Shown: piece by piece, positions 9,285 to 18,400 of the stretch | How the letters are laid out: each line of letters begins with the position of its first letter | Numbering within the stretch: the stretch's first letter is position 1 | The notes under the pieces: generated by a model | Databases searched by the model: none | What the model saw: the letters and a program-made list of their open reading frames with translations, nothing else | What the model was told of the DNA's origin: nothing | DNA from: Chryseobacterium indicum | GTDB taxonomy: Bacteria > Bacteroidota > Bacteroidia > Flavobacteriales > Weeksellaceae | Direction of reading: 5' to 3' | Assembly: GCF_021504595.1 (NCBI RefSeq) | Contig: NZ_JACSGT010000001.1 | Coordinates: 620,001 to 684,000, forward strand | Length of the DNA: 64,000 bases | Made by a program: the position numbers and the translations under genes

Positions 9285-9341
9285 CAATTCGTAATACTGT
9301 AATTTCCACTAATTTTACATTCAATCAATATTATATTAAAC

Positions 9342-10199
9342 TTATTCAGATTTTTTCTTTAAAAAATCTTTTTCCAGAGATTCAATTTCATCTGAATATT
9401 CTTTTTTGTTCATAAAAATTGCCGGATTGTACTTATCTTTTGGCTTATGCTTTTTGTGTAAATCAAACTGACTCGCGTGAGAAGCAACCCAAATATCGAA
9501 ATCCAGATTTTTCATGGCATTTAAAGTATACTCATAATCTTTTTCGATAGAAGGATATGAAGTAACTTCCGAAAACTTTTTATCCACGATAATGGTCGGC
9601 ATATTCGCAATTAAAACTTTATAGCTTCTTTTGCTGTCCTTTGTTTCAAACAAAAAACTACATGATCCTTTGGTATGACCGGGGTGATGAAGCATTGTTA
9701 ATTTTGCATCTCCAAGAGTCACCACATTTTTATCTTTTAAAATATAATCAGGTTTTACGGGTTTAAAAGTAACACCATATTTTCCCAGTTCATAGTCAGA
9801 TTTTCCACCGCTTTTCAGGACATCGGCATCGGCTTCATCAACATATAATTTGGCTCCCGTTTCTTTTTTAATGTCTGCCATTGCGCCCAAATGATCGTAA
9901 TGCGCCTGTGTAAGCAGCAATATTTTGGTATCCTGATATTTAAAACCAAGCTTTTTAATATTATTTTTAATGATAGGAAGCGAATTGGCTAGTCCTGTAT
10001 TGATTAAAATATTTCCTTTACTCGTAACGATAAGATACGAAGCAAGATCATATGTTCCTACATAATACAGATTTCCTGCAATTCTGAACGGCTCATAAGA
10101 CTGTGACCATTCTTCAGGATGATCTTTCGGCTCATTAACTTTCTGCGCATTGATATGGGTTAAAGCAAATGCTGCAAGAATTACGACAATCTTTTTCAT
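9342..10199 (-). CDS. Subclass B3 metallo-beta-lactamase, GOB-like
   Basis: A signal peptide (MKKIVVILAAFALTHINAQ) leads a 266-residue zinc hydrolase. The first zinc motif reads QAHYDH (Gln98, His100, Asp102, His103), with Gln replacing the usual first His. The other ligands are His175 in HHPGHTKGS and His241 in ASHASQF. This Gln variant, the VGTYDLASYLIV stretch and Met200 in IANMP (where most B3 enzymes have Ser) match my memory of the GOB enzymes of Elizabethkingia. The expected activity is hydrolysis of penicillins, cephalosporins and carbapenems in the periplasm. It is chromosomal and has no mobile-cassette signs. Substrate range cannot be read from sequence. Confidence 0.9.
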   Translation of the reverse strand: MKKIVVILAAFALTHINAQKVNEPKDHPEEWSQSYEPFRIAGNLYYVGTYDLASYLIVTSKGNILINTGLANSLPIIKNNIKKLGFKYQDTKILLLTQAHYDHLGAMADIKKETGAKLYVDEADADVLKSGGKSDYELGKYGVTFKPVKPDYILKDKNVVTLGDAKLTMLHHPGHTKGSCSFLFETKDSKRSYKVLIANMPTIIVDKKFSEVTSYPSIEKDYEYTLNAMKNLDFDIWVASHASQFDLHKKHKPKDKYNPAIFMNKKEYSDEIESLEKDFLKKKSE

Positions 10200-10223
10200 G
10201 ATTAATTTAAGTTTTTAAAAAAA

Positions 10224-10601
10224 TTACATTTCATAAAATTCCAGCGGAAGCTGATCCGGATCCTGTGTAAAGAAAAATTCTTTTCCGGTGTATTCGTCTA
10301 TCCGGATTTCTTCGCATTCCAAACCTTTCTGAATCAATTCTTCCCTCTTTTCTCGCACATTTTCAACCGAAAAAGCAAGATGTCTTAAACCGCATGATTC
10401 CGGTCTGGAAGGTCGTTGCGGAGGATTGGGAAAAGAAAACAATTCTATAACATAATGATCTCCGATGGCAAGATCGAGCTTGTAAGACTGTCTTTCTTCA
10501 CGGTAAACTTCACGAATGATATTTAAATCTAAAATCTCTGTGTAGAATTTTTTAGAAACTTCGTAGTCTGAACAAATGATGGCAATATGATGAATTTTCA
10601 T
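10224..10601 (-). CDS. gloA2: VOC-family glyoxalase-like metalloprotein (YaeR/SMU1112c type)
   Basis: This single-domain vicinal-oxygen-chelate protein has 125 residues. Candidate metal ligands His5, Glu53 (VIELFSF), His74 (LRHLAFSV) and Glu121 (LEFYE) fit the two paired beta-alpha-beta modules. The PESCGLRHLAF and DPDQLPLEFYE segments resemble the YaeR/SMU1112c subgroup annotated as GloA2, whose physiological substrate is not settled. Its ATG overlaps the stop of the upstream NTF2-like gene (TAATG), so the two are translationally coupled. The beta-lactamase gene follows 24 nt downstream. Confidence 0.82.
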   Translation of the reverse strand: MKIHHIAIICSDYEVSKKFYTEILDLNIIREVYREERQSYKLDLAIGDHYVIELFSFPNPPQRPSRPESCGLRHLAFSVENVREKREELIQKGLECEEIRIDEYTGKEFFFTQDPDQLPLEFYEM

Positions 10602-11041
10602 TACTTAACGTCTTTACAGTTATTTCTTCTGGTATCAATAACATATTGAATCTTCCACTCTGTCCCTATTTTAATAAGCTGGAAACTATTGGCTCCGCAA
10701 TGAGAAAATTTTCTTTTGTAATAAAATGAATACGGAGTAAAAACACTGGCAAGATTTCCGTCGGTATGAATGGCTTCAATGGTAATTTTTTCTTCGAGAT
10801 CTCCTTTCGCCATTTGGGTAGCAGAATTTACAAAAGCTTCAATATCTTCAGTTTTTACACCATCTTTTGTAATGGTCTGAAGAATCGCCGTATCTGCAAA
10901 AGCAGATTTCATCATTTCAGGATCAGAATTTTTCATGCCTGCAAATAAATTGCGGATGGGTTTTTCAATTTCTGCATTCTGATTTTGCTGTCCAAAGCAA
11001 AAAGTTCCCAGTAACAGGGAAACAGCCCACATTTTGTTCAT
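10601..11041 (-). CDS. Secreted NTF2-like (SnoaL/lumazine-binding type) protein
   Basis: A signal peptide (MNKMWAVSLLLGTFCFGQ) precedes an NTF2-like cone fold. The fold is suggested by PIRNLFAGMKNSDPEMMKSAFADTA near the N-terminus and FQLIKIGTEWKIQYVIDTR near the C-terminus, the usual last strands. Proteins of this group are exported small-molecule binders or enzymes of mostly unknown function. It is the first gene of a probable three-gene unit with the VOC protein and the B3 beta-lactamase. The spacer upstream was split from the next plus-strand gene by the IS element. Confidence 0.75.
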   Translation of the reverse strand: MNKMWAVSLLLGTFCFGQQNQNAEIEKPIRNLFAGMKNSDPEMMKSAFADTAILQTITKDGVKTEDIEAFVNSATQMAKGDLEEKITIEAIHTDGNLASVFTPYSFYYKRKFSHCGANSFQLIKIGTEWKIQYVIDTRRNNCKDVK

Positions 11042-11142
11042 ACGTTAGATTTTTTTATCTGAAGGTTTAAAAATAACCAAATTTTAAATTTACTTTCAAA
11101 TGAATTAATAAAGTTTAAAGAACAATTCGTTTGAAAACTTAT

Positions 11143-11154
11143 AAAATTACACTA
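11143..11154. repeat. Left target-site duplication of the IS element
   Basis: AAAATTACACTA occurs here and again at 12367-12378, directly outside the terminal inverted repeats apart from three extra A on the right. A 12-bp duplication fits IS4-family insertion. Confidence 0.75.
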
Positions 11155-12273
11155 AGTACATGACAAAAATTGTAATACATTGATATTCATTTTATTTAAC
11201 CTATTCATAAGTATGTTGTTGAGATGATTTAACCCATATTTAAAAACACTTAAGGCTTTTCTTTGGTGTTTTTTTATTTTTATGGCTTTAATATTCTGAT
11301 CTACAAAATCACCAATCTTGTAACACCAAACTAAGGCTATCATTACGATCATAAATAATTTTTCTAATCTCTTCTGGTCAGTCACATGTGTGCTTTCAAT
11401 ATTAAATCCGCTGCTTTTAAAAGCTTTAAAAAGAGTTTCTATCTGCCATCTTTTTTTATAATACTCCCAAGATTCTTCTGGTTTATTAAAGGAAACCAGA
11501 ATTAAAGTATCTAATTTACCCTCTTTGTCAAACCCCTTCACACCAGATACATAGCATAGAACATCGTTGATTTTCACTATTTTCGGATGATGATAAAACT
11601 CGCCTTTCTTTAATTTGTTAAACAGCCAAAACACAGGTTTTTCCTGATTTCTATCAAAGCAAAATACCTTGAAGTTTTTCCTTAGCCGAATATAATACCT
11701 TATGTTGTTTTTGTTTAAAAACTCCAGCCAGTGATGCCCTACAAATTCTCTGTCCGCCAGTAAGCAATTAATACAATCCCTGCCAAACCAGGTGATGAAC
11801 TGTCTTATTAATTCTATTCTTTCTGTGGTATCAGAATTACCTCTTTTATCTAATGTTCTGAACATGATTGGAATAGCAATATTTTTATAGCAGATTCCAA
11901 GCATCAGGATATTGATATTGGAACTTCCAAACTTCCAGTTAGTACGATCCAGCACCAAAACCAGATTTTCCTTTTCAGGCAAAATATTAAATATAAAACC
12001 GGAAATCAACTTCATGGGCAAATCAAAATTTGCCATAAACCTTTGTATTCTCCGGAAGGAACTTTCCGCTGTGGCATTACTGTCAAAAGCATTAGCCAAA
12101 GACAGATAATTAACTGTTTTTACTTTACATAAAGCTAAAATCAAAAGTGAAATAAATTTCAATCGGGCTTTATTGATTTTTGTTTCAAAATTATGCTCTA
12201 AAACTGAATCTAATTCTATAATTTTATAATCTTGACTGGTATTGGTATACTTAGTTGAATGCCTGAGAAACAT
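11152..12273 (-). CDS. IS4-family DDE transposase
   Basis: This 373-residue transposase has the DDE triad Asp109 (LVLDRTNW), Asp174 (LLADREFVG) and Glu279. The glutamate lies in the IS4 signature Y-x2-R-x3-E-x6-K (Tyr272, Arg275, Glu279, Lys286), so all catalytic residues are present and the enzyme looks intact. The reading frame runs straight through the terminal inverted repeat. Its stop codon TAG lies at 11152-11154, outside the 14-bp repeat and inside the duplicated target sequence, so termination is supplied by the insertion site. Confidence 0.95.
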   Translation of the reverse strand: MFLRHSTKYTNTSQDYKIIELDSVLEHNFETKINKARLKFISLLILALCKVKTVNYLSLANAFDSNATAESSFRRIQRFMANFDLPMKLISGFIFNILPEKENLVLVLDRTNWKFGSSNINILMLGICYKNIAIPIMFRTLDKRGNSDTTERIELIRQFITWFGRDCINCLLADREFVGHHWLEFLNKNNIRYYIRLRKNFKVFCFDRNQEKPVFWLFNKLKKGEFYHHPKIVKINDVLCYVSGVKGFDKEGKLDTLILVSFNKPEESWEYYKKRWQIETLFKAFKSSGFNIESTHVTDQKRLEKLFMIVMIALVWCYKIGDFVDQNIKAIKIKKHQRKALSVFKYGLNHLNNILMNRLNKMNINVLQFLSCT

Positions 12274-12366
12274 CTTCTAATTTACTAAATATCAGTCATT
12301 TAAACAAATATTAAACATTTTATCTTGTTGATTTTCAATATTTTGAAACTTTTGTCATGTACTAAA
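11155..12366 (-). mobile_element. Complete IS4-family insertion sequence
   Basis: The element of about 1.21 kb has perfect 14-bp terminal inverted repeats (AGTACATGACAAAA at 11155-11168 and its complement at 12350-12363). A looser match extends inward to about 28 bp. A 12-bp target duplication flanks it, and one intact transposase fills it. The right boundary is uncertain by three A residues (12363 or 12366). Intact ends, a full ORF and a clean duplication indicate a recent insertion. Confidence 0.92.
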
Positions 12367-12378
12367 AAAATTACACTA
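12367..12378. repeat. Right target-site duplication of the IS element
   Basis: Second copy of AAAATTACACTA. Joining the flanks rebuilds a pre-insertion sequence in which a TTTG at 11130-11133 would stand 19 nt before TAAATTTA, a promoter-like arrangement for the gene at 12404. Confidence 0.75.
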
Positions 12379-12403
12379 AATTTATCTGTTATTTAAAAAA
12401 TAT

Positions 12404-13489
12404 ATGTGGATATTTTACCTGAGTCTCACTGTTTTATTATTCATCCTGACCATCCTGCCCAAGATTCAACATTCACACTGGGTTTTCCGTGTACCTGAAT
12501 TTGGGAAGATACAGATCACATTTTTTACTGTTTTCACCTTTATTCTAGGTTTTTTTGTCAGTCATTCAGAATACTCATGGTATTTTCAGGGGCTTTTAAT
12601 CTTAATGTTTGTTCATCACAGTATCATTCTGATTAAATATACTCCGCTTTATCCCGTTAAGAAATTTTCTCAGAAGTATAAGTCTTCAGATAAAGTGCAT
12701 TTTATTTCTGCCAATGTGTATCAGTTCAACACAGAATATGAAAGGTTTATTGAGCTGATCGAAAAATGTAAACCTGATATGTTCCTGACTATGGAAAGCA
12801 ACGGAGACTGGGAAAAAGCCTTACAAAAGCTGGAAAAAGAGTATCCTTTTCAGCATAAAGTAACACTGGAAAATACGTACGGGATGCATTTTTATTCGAA
12901 ATTAAAAATTGAAAGTTCTAAAACGCATTATTTCGTGGCTGATGATATTCCAAGTATAGAAGCGCATCTGAAAACCAAGGACGGATTTTCTTTCGTTTTC
13001 TTCGGGGTTCATCCGCCACCGCCAAGTCCAACGGAAGAGGAAACTTCCAAAGAAAGAGACGGAGATCTTCTGAGTACTGCCAAAAGAGTAACCGAAATAA
13101 AGAAACCGGTGATTGTTGTGGGAGATTTTAATAATGTGGCGTGGTCTAAATCATCCATTCTGTTCAGGAAAACAAGCCATCTTATTGATCCCAGGATCGG
13201 GCGTTCTTTTGTTTCCACTTTCCATGCCAAATACCGTTTGCTGAGATTTCCGATCGACCTGATGTTTCACAGTGAAGAAATTTTTATTGAAGACCTGAAA
13301 ACACTCGATAATTTCGGTTCAGATCATCTTCCGGTTTTCTGTGAATTTTTTATTGATTATGAACAGGAAGAGGAGCAGGAGGAGCGAATTGATTACGCTA
13401 CGGAAGAAGAGAAAGCTGAAGCCGAAGAAATGATTGAGGAAGGAAAAAAAGAAGACGGAGAGCGTGATGCAGTAGTAACGGAAGGATAA
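12404..13489 (+). CDS. Endonuclease/exonuclease/phosphatase family membrane protein
   Basis: Three N-terminal membrane helices (about residues 1-20, 35-55 and 60-80) are followed by an EEP fold. That fold shows SANVYQFN, a catalytic-type Glu in TMESNGDW, VVVGDFNNVAWS and the terminal SDHLPV motif. EEP enzymes are metal-dependent phosphodiesterases that act on nucleic acids, lipids or inositol phosphates; the substrate here is unknown. The last 40 residues are extremely acidic (many Glu), an odd tail. The IS element inserted about 40 nt upstream may have replaced part of its promoter. Confidence 0.83.
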   Translation: MWIFYLSLTVLLFILTILPKIQHSHWVFRVPEFGKIQITFFTVFTFILGFFVSHSEYSWYFQGLLILMFVHHSIILIKYTPLYPVKKFSQKYKSSDKVHFISANVYQFNTEYERFIELIEKCKPDMFLTMESNGDWEKALQKLEKEYPFQHKVTLENTYGMHFYSKLKIESSKTHYFVADDIPSIEAHLKTKDGFSFVFFGVHPPPPSPTEEETSKERDGDLLSTAKRVTEIKKPVIVVGDFNNVAWSKSSILFRKTSHLIDPRIGRSFVSTFHAKYRLLRFPIDLMFHSEEIFIEDLKTLDNFGSDHLPVFCEFFIDYEQEEEQEERIDYATEEEKAEAEEMIEEGKKEDGERDAVVTEG

Positions 13490-13573
13490 CAAGAATGTAA
13501 TTATTCTTCATGAGTTCTGCGTTTAGAAAAGAGTGTAAAATACCCTCATATGTAGTAAGAGATATTCTATTGG

Positions 13574-13620
13574 AGTTTTTTAGATTCCGGCGGCGAAGCC
13601 GCCGGAATCTAAAAAACTCT
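13574..13620. repeat. GC-rich perfect palindrome, 22-bp arms
   Basis: A perfect inverted repeat has 22-bp arms around a GAA loop with core CGGCGGC-GAA-GCCGCCG. It is one of three such GC-rich palindromes in this window (others at 43632-43664 and 57881-57921). It lies between the convergent EEP and ahcY genes. Confidence 0.85.
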
Positions 13621-13638
13621 CCTTTTCAGGAGAGTTTC
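13615..13638. terminator. Terminator hairpin overlapping the palindrome arm
   Basis: The stem AAACTCTCC/GGAGAGTTT with a 6-nt loop begins inside the right arm of the palindrome. The two structures are mutually exclusive. It is placed to end ahcY. Confidence 0.6.
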
Positions 13639-13662
13639 AATATATAAAAGCAAATATGCTTA

Positions 13663-14976
13663 TTAGTATCTGTAATATTCAGGCTTGAATGGACCTTTCA
13701 CATCCACACCGATATATTCAGCCTGCTCAGGAGAAAGAGTTTCCAGTTCAACGCTTAATTTCTTAAGGTGAAGAGCCGCTACTTTTTCATCCAGATGTTT
13801 AGGCAACATATATACTTCGTTTCCATAAGCTTCAGAATTGTTCCAAAGTTCAATCTGAGCCAAAGTCTGGTTAGAGAAAGAGTTAGACATTACAAAACTT
13901 GGGTGTCCTGTAGCACATCCTAAGTTTACTAATCTACCTTCCGCAAGAATAATCACTTCTTTACCTTCTACAGTATAGATATCAACCTGAGGTTTTACTT
14001 CAGATTTTGTGTGACCGTAGTTTTCGTTTAACCAAGCCATGTCGATTTCGTTATCGAAGTGTCCGATGTTACAAACGATCGCTTTATCTTTCATTTTAAG
14101 GAAATGTTCTCCTCTTACGATGTTGAAGTTACCTGTTGTTGTGATGATGATATCTGCGTTATCCACTACAGTATCCAGTCTTTTCACTTCGTAACCGTCC
14201 ATTGCAGCCTGAAGCGCACAAATAGGATCAATTTCAGTAACCGTAACGATAGAACCCGCTCCTCTGAAAGATGCAGCAGTACCTTTACCTACATCTCCGT
14301 ATCCGCATACAACCACTCTTTTTCCGGCTAACATTACGTCTGTAGCTCTTCTTACAGCATCTACTGCAGATTCTTTACATCCGTATTTGTTATCGAATTT
14401 AGATTTTGTTACAGAATCGTTTACGTTAATGGCAGGCATTACTAAAGTTCCGTTCTTCATTCTTTCGTACAATCTGTGAACACCTGTTGTCGTTTCTTCA
14501 GAAAGACCTTTGATTCCTGCAGTAAGTTCAGGGAATTTATCAAAAACCATATTGGTTAAATCTCCACCGTCATCAAGGATCATGTTCAATGGTTTTCTGT
14601 CTTCACCAAAGAAAATAGTCTGCTCTATACACCAGTCAAATTCCTCAGCGTTCATACCTTTCCAAGCGTAAACCGGAATTCCTGCAGCAGCGATAGCAGC
14701 AGCAGCGTGATCCTGTGTAGAGAAAATATTACAAGAAGACCATGTAACTTCAGCACCTAAAGCTACTAATGTCTCGATAAGTACAGCAGTCTGGATCGTC
14801 ATGTGAAGACATCCTGCGATTCTTGCACCTTTTAACGGCTGAGACGGTCCGTATTCTTCACGAATCGCCATCAAACCAGGCATTTCCGCTTCAGCAAGGG
14901 TAATTTCTTTTCTTCCCCATTCTGCAAGGGAGATGTCCTTAACTTTATAAGGCATGTATTGTGTTGTAGTACTCAT
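13663..14976 (-). CDS. ahcY: Adenosylhomocysteinase
   Basis: This is S-adenosylhomocysteine hydrolase, which splits SAH into adenosine and homocysteine in the cytoplasm and so relieves product inhibition of methyltransferases. The protein is 437 residues, a normal length. Conserved parts include the N-terminal [20 protein letters not shown] substrate region, the NAD-binding [13 protein letters not shown], and the C-terminal [14 protein letters not shown] and KPEYYRY end. A minus-strand box TAATTTTG at 15012-15019 leaves a leader of about 35 nt. The gene is single and convergent with the EEP gene. The 240-nt spacer upstream holds no other recognisable feature. Confidence 0.98.
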   Translation of the reverse strand: MSTTTQYMPYKVKDISLAEWGRKEITLAEAEMPGLMAIREEYGPSQPLKGARIAGCLHMTIQTAVLIETLVALGAEVTWSSCNIFSTQDHAAAAIAAAGIPVYAWKGMNAEEFDWCIEQTIFFGEDRKPLNMILDDGGDLTNMVFDKFPELTAGIKGLSEETTTGVHRLYERMKNGTLVMPAINVNDSVTKSKFDNKYGCKESAVDAVRRATDVMLAGKRVVVCGYGDVGKGTAASFRGAGSIVTVTEIDPICALQAAMDGYEVKRLDTVVDNADIIITTTGNFNIVRGEHFLKMKDKAIVCNIGHFDNEIDMAWLNENYGHTKSEVKPQVDIYTVEGKEVIILAEGRLVNLGCATGHPSFVMSNSFSNQTLAQIELWNNSEAYGNEVYMLPKHLDEKVAALHLKKLSVELETLSPEQAEYIGVDVKGPFKPEYYRY

Positions 14977-15219
14977 ATGAATGAATAAGTTTTAATTCAA
15001 TTGATAATGTGCAAAATTACAATTAATAATTTAGATAAAAAAACGCTGTTCTCTCAAGAATTATATGATATTAAGCATATTATAGTGATTTTTATTGCGT
15101 TTTAGATAACAACATTTAAGATAATAGATAATATAAATCTGAATTTAATAATTTTACTAATCACTAAAGTCAAAATACGATTCGCCGGAAATTATTATTT
15201 TAGCAGAATAAATTAATAC

Positions 15220-15834
15220 ATGCCACTTTACCGCGATTTTTCTGATGATAATGCCACAATTCTTGTATGGAAATATGATGAACAGGAACAATTGGATATC
15301 AATGAACTTCTGGAGCCGGAAAATGCCGATAAAGTAAAAGATTATCATCCCAAAAAATTACTGGAGGTTTTAATGGTGCGTAAATTATTAAAAAGCCTAA
15401 AACCTGATTCCAAGATTTTATATAAAGAAAGAGAACCATTTTTATCTCCGAAAGATGCGGAAATATCCATTACGCATTCATTTCCTTTTGCAGCCATTGC
15501 CCTTTCCAAGAATAAAATAGGAATAGATATTGAGAAATTTAATCCCAAAATTTTAAGGGTAATCGATAAATTTACCTACGAAAATGAACGCGGATTTATT
15601 CCATCTGATAATGAGGTCACTTTTTACACCATTATCTGGAGTGTTAAAGAAAGTATGTATAAAATTCATCATTCCAAACACTGGTCGCTGAAAAAGCATT
15701 ATGAAGTGAAGCCTTTTGAACTGAAATACCTTCACCATATCAAATGCAGGGTTCATGATGATAAAATCTCAGATGAATTCAAAGCAAGAGTAGAATTTTT
15801 CGACGATTACTGCTTTACGATTGTTGAAGAATAG
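15220..15834 (+). CDS. 4'-phosphopantetheinyl transferase superfamily protein
   Basis: This is a 204-residue Sfp-type enzyme that should move phosphopantetheine from CoA to a carrier protein. Motifs are ITHS (84-87), GIDIEKF (101-107; metal-binding Asp103 and Glu105) and WSVKESMYK (140-148; Glu144 and Lys148). The carrier partner is not in the window; it could be the fatty-acid ACP or a secondary-metabolite system such as flexirubin, which is inference. Its last 20 nt overlap the end of the convergent FUSC gene. Confidence 0.88.
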   Translation: MPLYRDFSDDNATILVWKYDEQEQLDINELLEPENADKVKDYHPKKLLEVLMVRKLLKSLKPDSKILYKEREPFLSPKDAEISITHSFPFAAIALSKNKIGIDIEKFNPKILRVIDKFTYENERGFIPSDNEVTFYTIIWSVKESMYKIHHSKHWSLKKHYEVKPFELKYLHHIKCRVHDDKISDEFKARVEFFDDYCFTIVEE

Positions 15835-18097
15835 GATTGCCCTTTTCAACAGAATCCGTTTCATTTCTGTATTTTTCAATTACTTTTCGCTGTTCTTTGG
15901 CAACGTCAAAGATCAGTTCCAGAACATCGTGAATATTTTTAAGCTCCGTTAAATGAGAAATTTTATTCGGATCCCGTACATCATACGCTTCGTTTTCTAT
16001 AAGCTCGGTTTTTCTTTTTAAAATTAAATCTTCCAGAGAGGAATCTTCAGGTTCAATGCGGCTTTCCTTTTTTAGTTCCTCTGTTATGGTATCTCCATGC
16101 AAAAGAATAGAAACTTTCTGCATTTCGGCTTCTATTTTTCTGCTCCAGCTTTCTGCATCAATTTCAGGATACTTTTCGTCATCTTTTACATATTGCGAAA
16201 GGGAAGCGGTGTAGGCTGTAATAAGATGCGATGTTGCCACAAACTGATGTACCACTTCCAGTTTTTTCTGCTGATTTTTAGGATCGGAAATCATTCTCTG
16301 AAAATTGTCGGAAAGATTTGCCAGTGAAATGATGGCATTTTTGCGCTTTACTTTATAATCTTCAAGATCATGGTTTTCTTCTAAAAACTTGGAAATCACG
16401 CTTTGAAAATAACTAAGATTGGCTTCGGCAGATTTCTTCATCAGATCCAGATTTTGGGTGTGTTCCCAAACCGGAAGAACGATGTAAGCAACCAGAGACG
16501 TAATTATTGCTGCAATAATGGTATCTACAATTCTGTCTTTAAAAATGATGTTGACTTTTCCCGGACTTAAAAAATTAAAGCTCAGAAAGATGTAAATCGT
16601 CATAAACAGAACTGCCCAGAAATATTTCCCCTTCAGAAAGCTGAAACACATAATCATGCTTAATAAAAGAATGGTAAATAAAACTTCATTAATGTGGATG
16701 AAATGCAGAATTCCATATGCAATTACTGCTCCCGCAACAGTTCCGTACAAACGGAGCAGGTTTCTCTGTTTGGTAATGGAGTAGGCGGGTTTTAAGATTG
16801 CAACAATGGTAATTAAAATCCAATACGTGTGTCCGATTCCTAAAAACTGGAATAGTGAAAATAAGTATCCCAATAATAAAGCAATCGTAATTCTCAACGC
16901 ATGTCTGAAATGAGATGAAGAAAGTGATATGTTGTTTCTTAATACTCTGAAATTCAGTTTTTCTTCATTCGGCATGAATTTTTTAAGATCCAGACCTGTT
17001 GAAAGACTTTTTGCAAGTTTTACATTCTGGGAGAAAACTTTATAAATCTCATCGATTTCTTTGGTAATTTCATTAATGCGCATCAGAATCTGGCGCAGCA
17101 CCATAAAATTTTCGAAATTTTCGGGGGATATTTTTTTGTTTCTGAGATCGAAATAATTATGGTTTAAATTATTCAGCTCCGAGTCGAGATTGAATAGTGG
17201 TTTTGCTCTCGTCCCGACTTGCAGGGCGATTCCGATATTGGTAATTTCTTCAGCAAGAAGATTGAGATAATCGTGAATATCTACCAGAATGGTGGTGTCG
17301 TCAAAAATCTGCTGCAGTTTCTGATAATCACTTTCGGAAGTCATCAGTTTTTCGTGAAGATCCATTGAGTTCAGGAACATCAGCATCAATAAACGGCTTG
17401 TTGTGGTAGATTCGTTTACGATAGTTCTCGTCTTGAAAACTGTTTCTCTGGTTTCTTCCTGCAGGTTCTTGATCCCGATTTGTTTGGCGATAACCTGCGT
17501 AGTCAGTTTGTCGAAATCAGGATTTTTCTGATAATAATTGGCTTTGATTTTTAAAAATTCGGCTAACTGAAGATAATTTTCTCCAATCATCTGGCTTGCC
17601 AGTTTGTAAGGCTGAATGGTCGTTACAACAAGAAATATCAATAAAAACCACGTACATCCCGAAGCAAAGATCAGTAAGCTTTTAAAAATATTTCCTCCTG
17701 TTAAATGTCCGTCAATAAAGATTGCAAGAACTACCAACGATAAAGAACCAACGGCAGCTAATCTCTGTCCGTAAACTCCGATCAGGGAAAAGAACATTCC
17801 AAAAACTATAATTTCTGCAAAAACCAGAATTTTAAAGTTCATTACAAGGCTTGCAATCGTTGCTACAAAAACAAAGCAGAATATGGCAAACGTTAAAGCA
17901 TTTCTTCTTCGGATGAAAGGTCCCGGCTGATCTGTTAAGGCAACAAAACTGGTTCCGAGCGGAAAGAGAAAATATTCTTTGAGAATTCCGAAGTGGGCGA
18001 GAACCAGACAGGGCAGAACAGTAGCCAGTGTAATCCTGATCGCAGAATATACATATTGACTGGTTACGAATTTTTTGAGTTCTGCAGAGTAGTTCAT
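15815..18097 (-). CDS. FUSC-family (YccS/YhfK-like) inner-membrane protein
   Basis: This 760-residue protein has two membrane blocks (about residues 20-150 and 400-540), each followed by a long helical soluble region. This is the layout of FUSC proteins, related to aromatic-acid exporter subunits such as AaeB and to YccS. The second block includes RITIALLLGYLFSLFQFLG and RLYGTVAGAVIAYG, typical of FUSC domains. Substrate and role are unknown. A box TATTTTTG lies exactly 4 nt upstream of the ATG, so the transcript may be leaderless. The 3' end overlaps the phosphopantetheinyl transferase gene. Confidence 0.85.
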   Translation of the reverse strand: MNYSAELKKFVTSQYVYSAIRITLATVLPCLVLAHFGILKEYFLFPLGTSFVALTDQPGPFIRRRNALTFAIFCFVFVATIASLVMNFKILVFAEIIVFGMFFSLIGVYGQRLAAVGSLSLVVLAIFIDGHLTGGNIFKSLLIFASGCTWFLLIFLVVTTIQPYKLASQMIGENYLQLAEFLKIKANYYQKNPDFDKLTTQVIAKQIGIKNLQEETRETVFKTRTIVNESTTTSRLLMLMFLNSMDLHEKLMTSESDYQKLQQIFDDTTILVDIHDYLNLLAEEITNIGIALQVGTRAKPLFNLDSELNNLNHNYFDLRNKKISPENFENFMVLRQILMRINEITKEIDEIYKVFSQNVKLAKSLSTGLDLKKFMPNEEKLNFRVLRNNISLSSSHFRHALRITIALLLGYLFSLFQFLGIGHTYWILITIVAILKPAYSITKQRNLLRLYGTVAGAVIAYGILHFIHINEVLFTILLLSMIMCFSFLKGKYFWAVLFMTIYIFLSFNFLSPGKVNIIFKDRIVDTIIAAIITSLVAYIVLPVWEHTQNLDLMKKSAEANLSYFQSVISKFLEENHDLEDYKVKRKNAIISLANLSDNFQRMISDPKNQQKKLEVVHQFVATSHLITAYTASLSQYVKDDEKYPEIDAESWSRKIEAEMQKVSILLHGDTITEELKKESRIEPEDSSLEDLILKRKTELIENEAYDVRDPNKISHLTELKNIHDVLELIFDVAKEQRKVIEKYRNETDSVEKGNPILQQS

Positions 18098-18101
18098 GCT
18101 A

Positions 18102-18109
18102 CAAAAATA
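18102..18109 (-). promoter_or_regulatory. Promoter -7 box 4 nt from the FUSC start
   Basis: TATTTTTG on the minus strand lies 4 nt from the start codon at 18097. No clear -33 TTG was seen. Confidence 0.5.
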
Positions 18110-18183
18110 AGAGTTAAATGTGAATTGTAAGTTTTACTTTATACTGTAATCATTAATTTTTTGAAAAATTTTACAATGAGAAC

Positions 18184-18218
18184 GTCAATTTTACTTCGTC
18201 AGTTGAATGTTAATTTTT
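18184..18218 (+). repeat. Relic of the 55-kb repeat family
   Basis: A single degenerate match to the start of the roughly 100-bp repeat unit found in tandem at 55442-55946 (GTCAATTTTACTTCG here versus GTCAATTTTGCTTCG there). Confidence 0.45.
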
Positions 18219-18240
18219 CATAGCTATGCGCTTTGTAATT

Positions 18241-18291
18241 CCCCTCCTTTGGAGGGGTGGCGAAAATTCGTAAGAATTTTTGACGGGGTGG
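18241..18291 (+). repeat. Dispersed intergenic repeat A, copy 1
   Basis: Two hairpins in a row, CCCCTCC-TTT-GGAGGGG and AAAATTC-gtaa-GAATTTT, are followed by GACGGGGTGG. The same arrangement recurs at 60128-60179, again about 110 nt upstream of a copy of the structured element. Confidence 0.75.
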
Positions 18292-18400
18292 TCTTTATAT
18301 ATATTCAACATGTATTACAATATGATTTAAGTAATTTGAATAGGAAAAGACTGGCAATTGTTGTTATTATTCCTAAGTATTGAAATCACATACAAAAACC

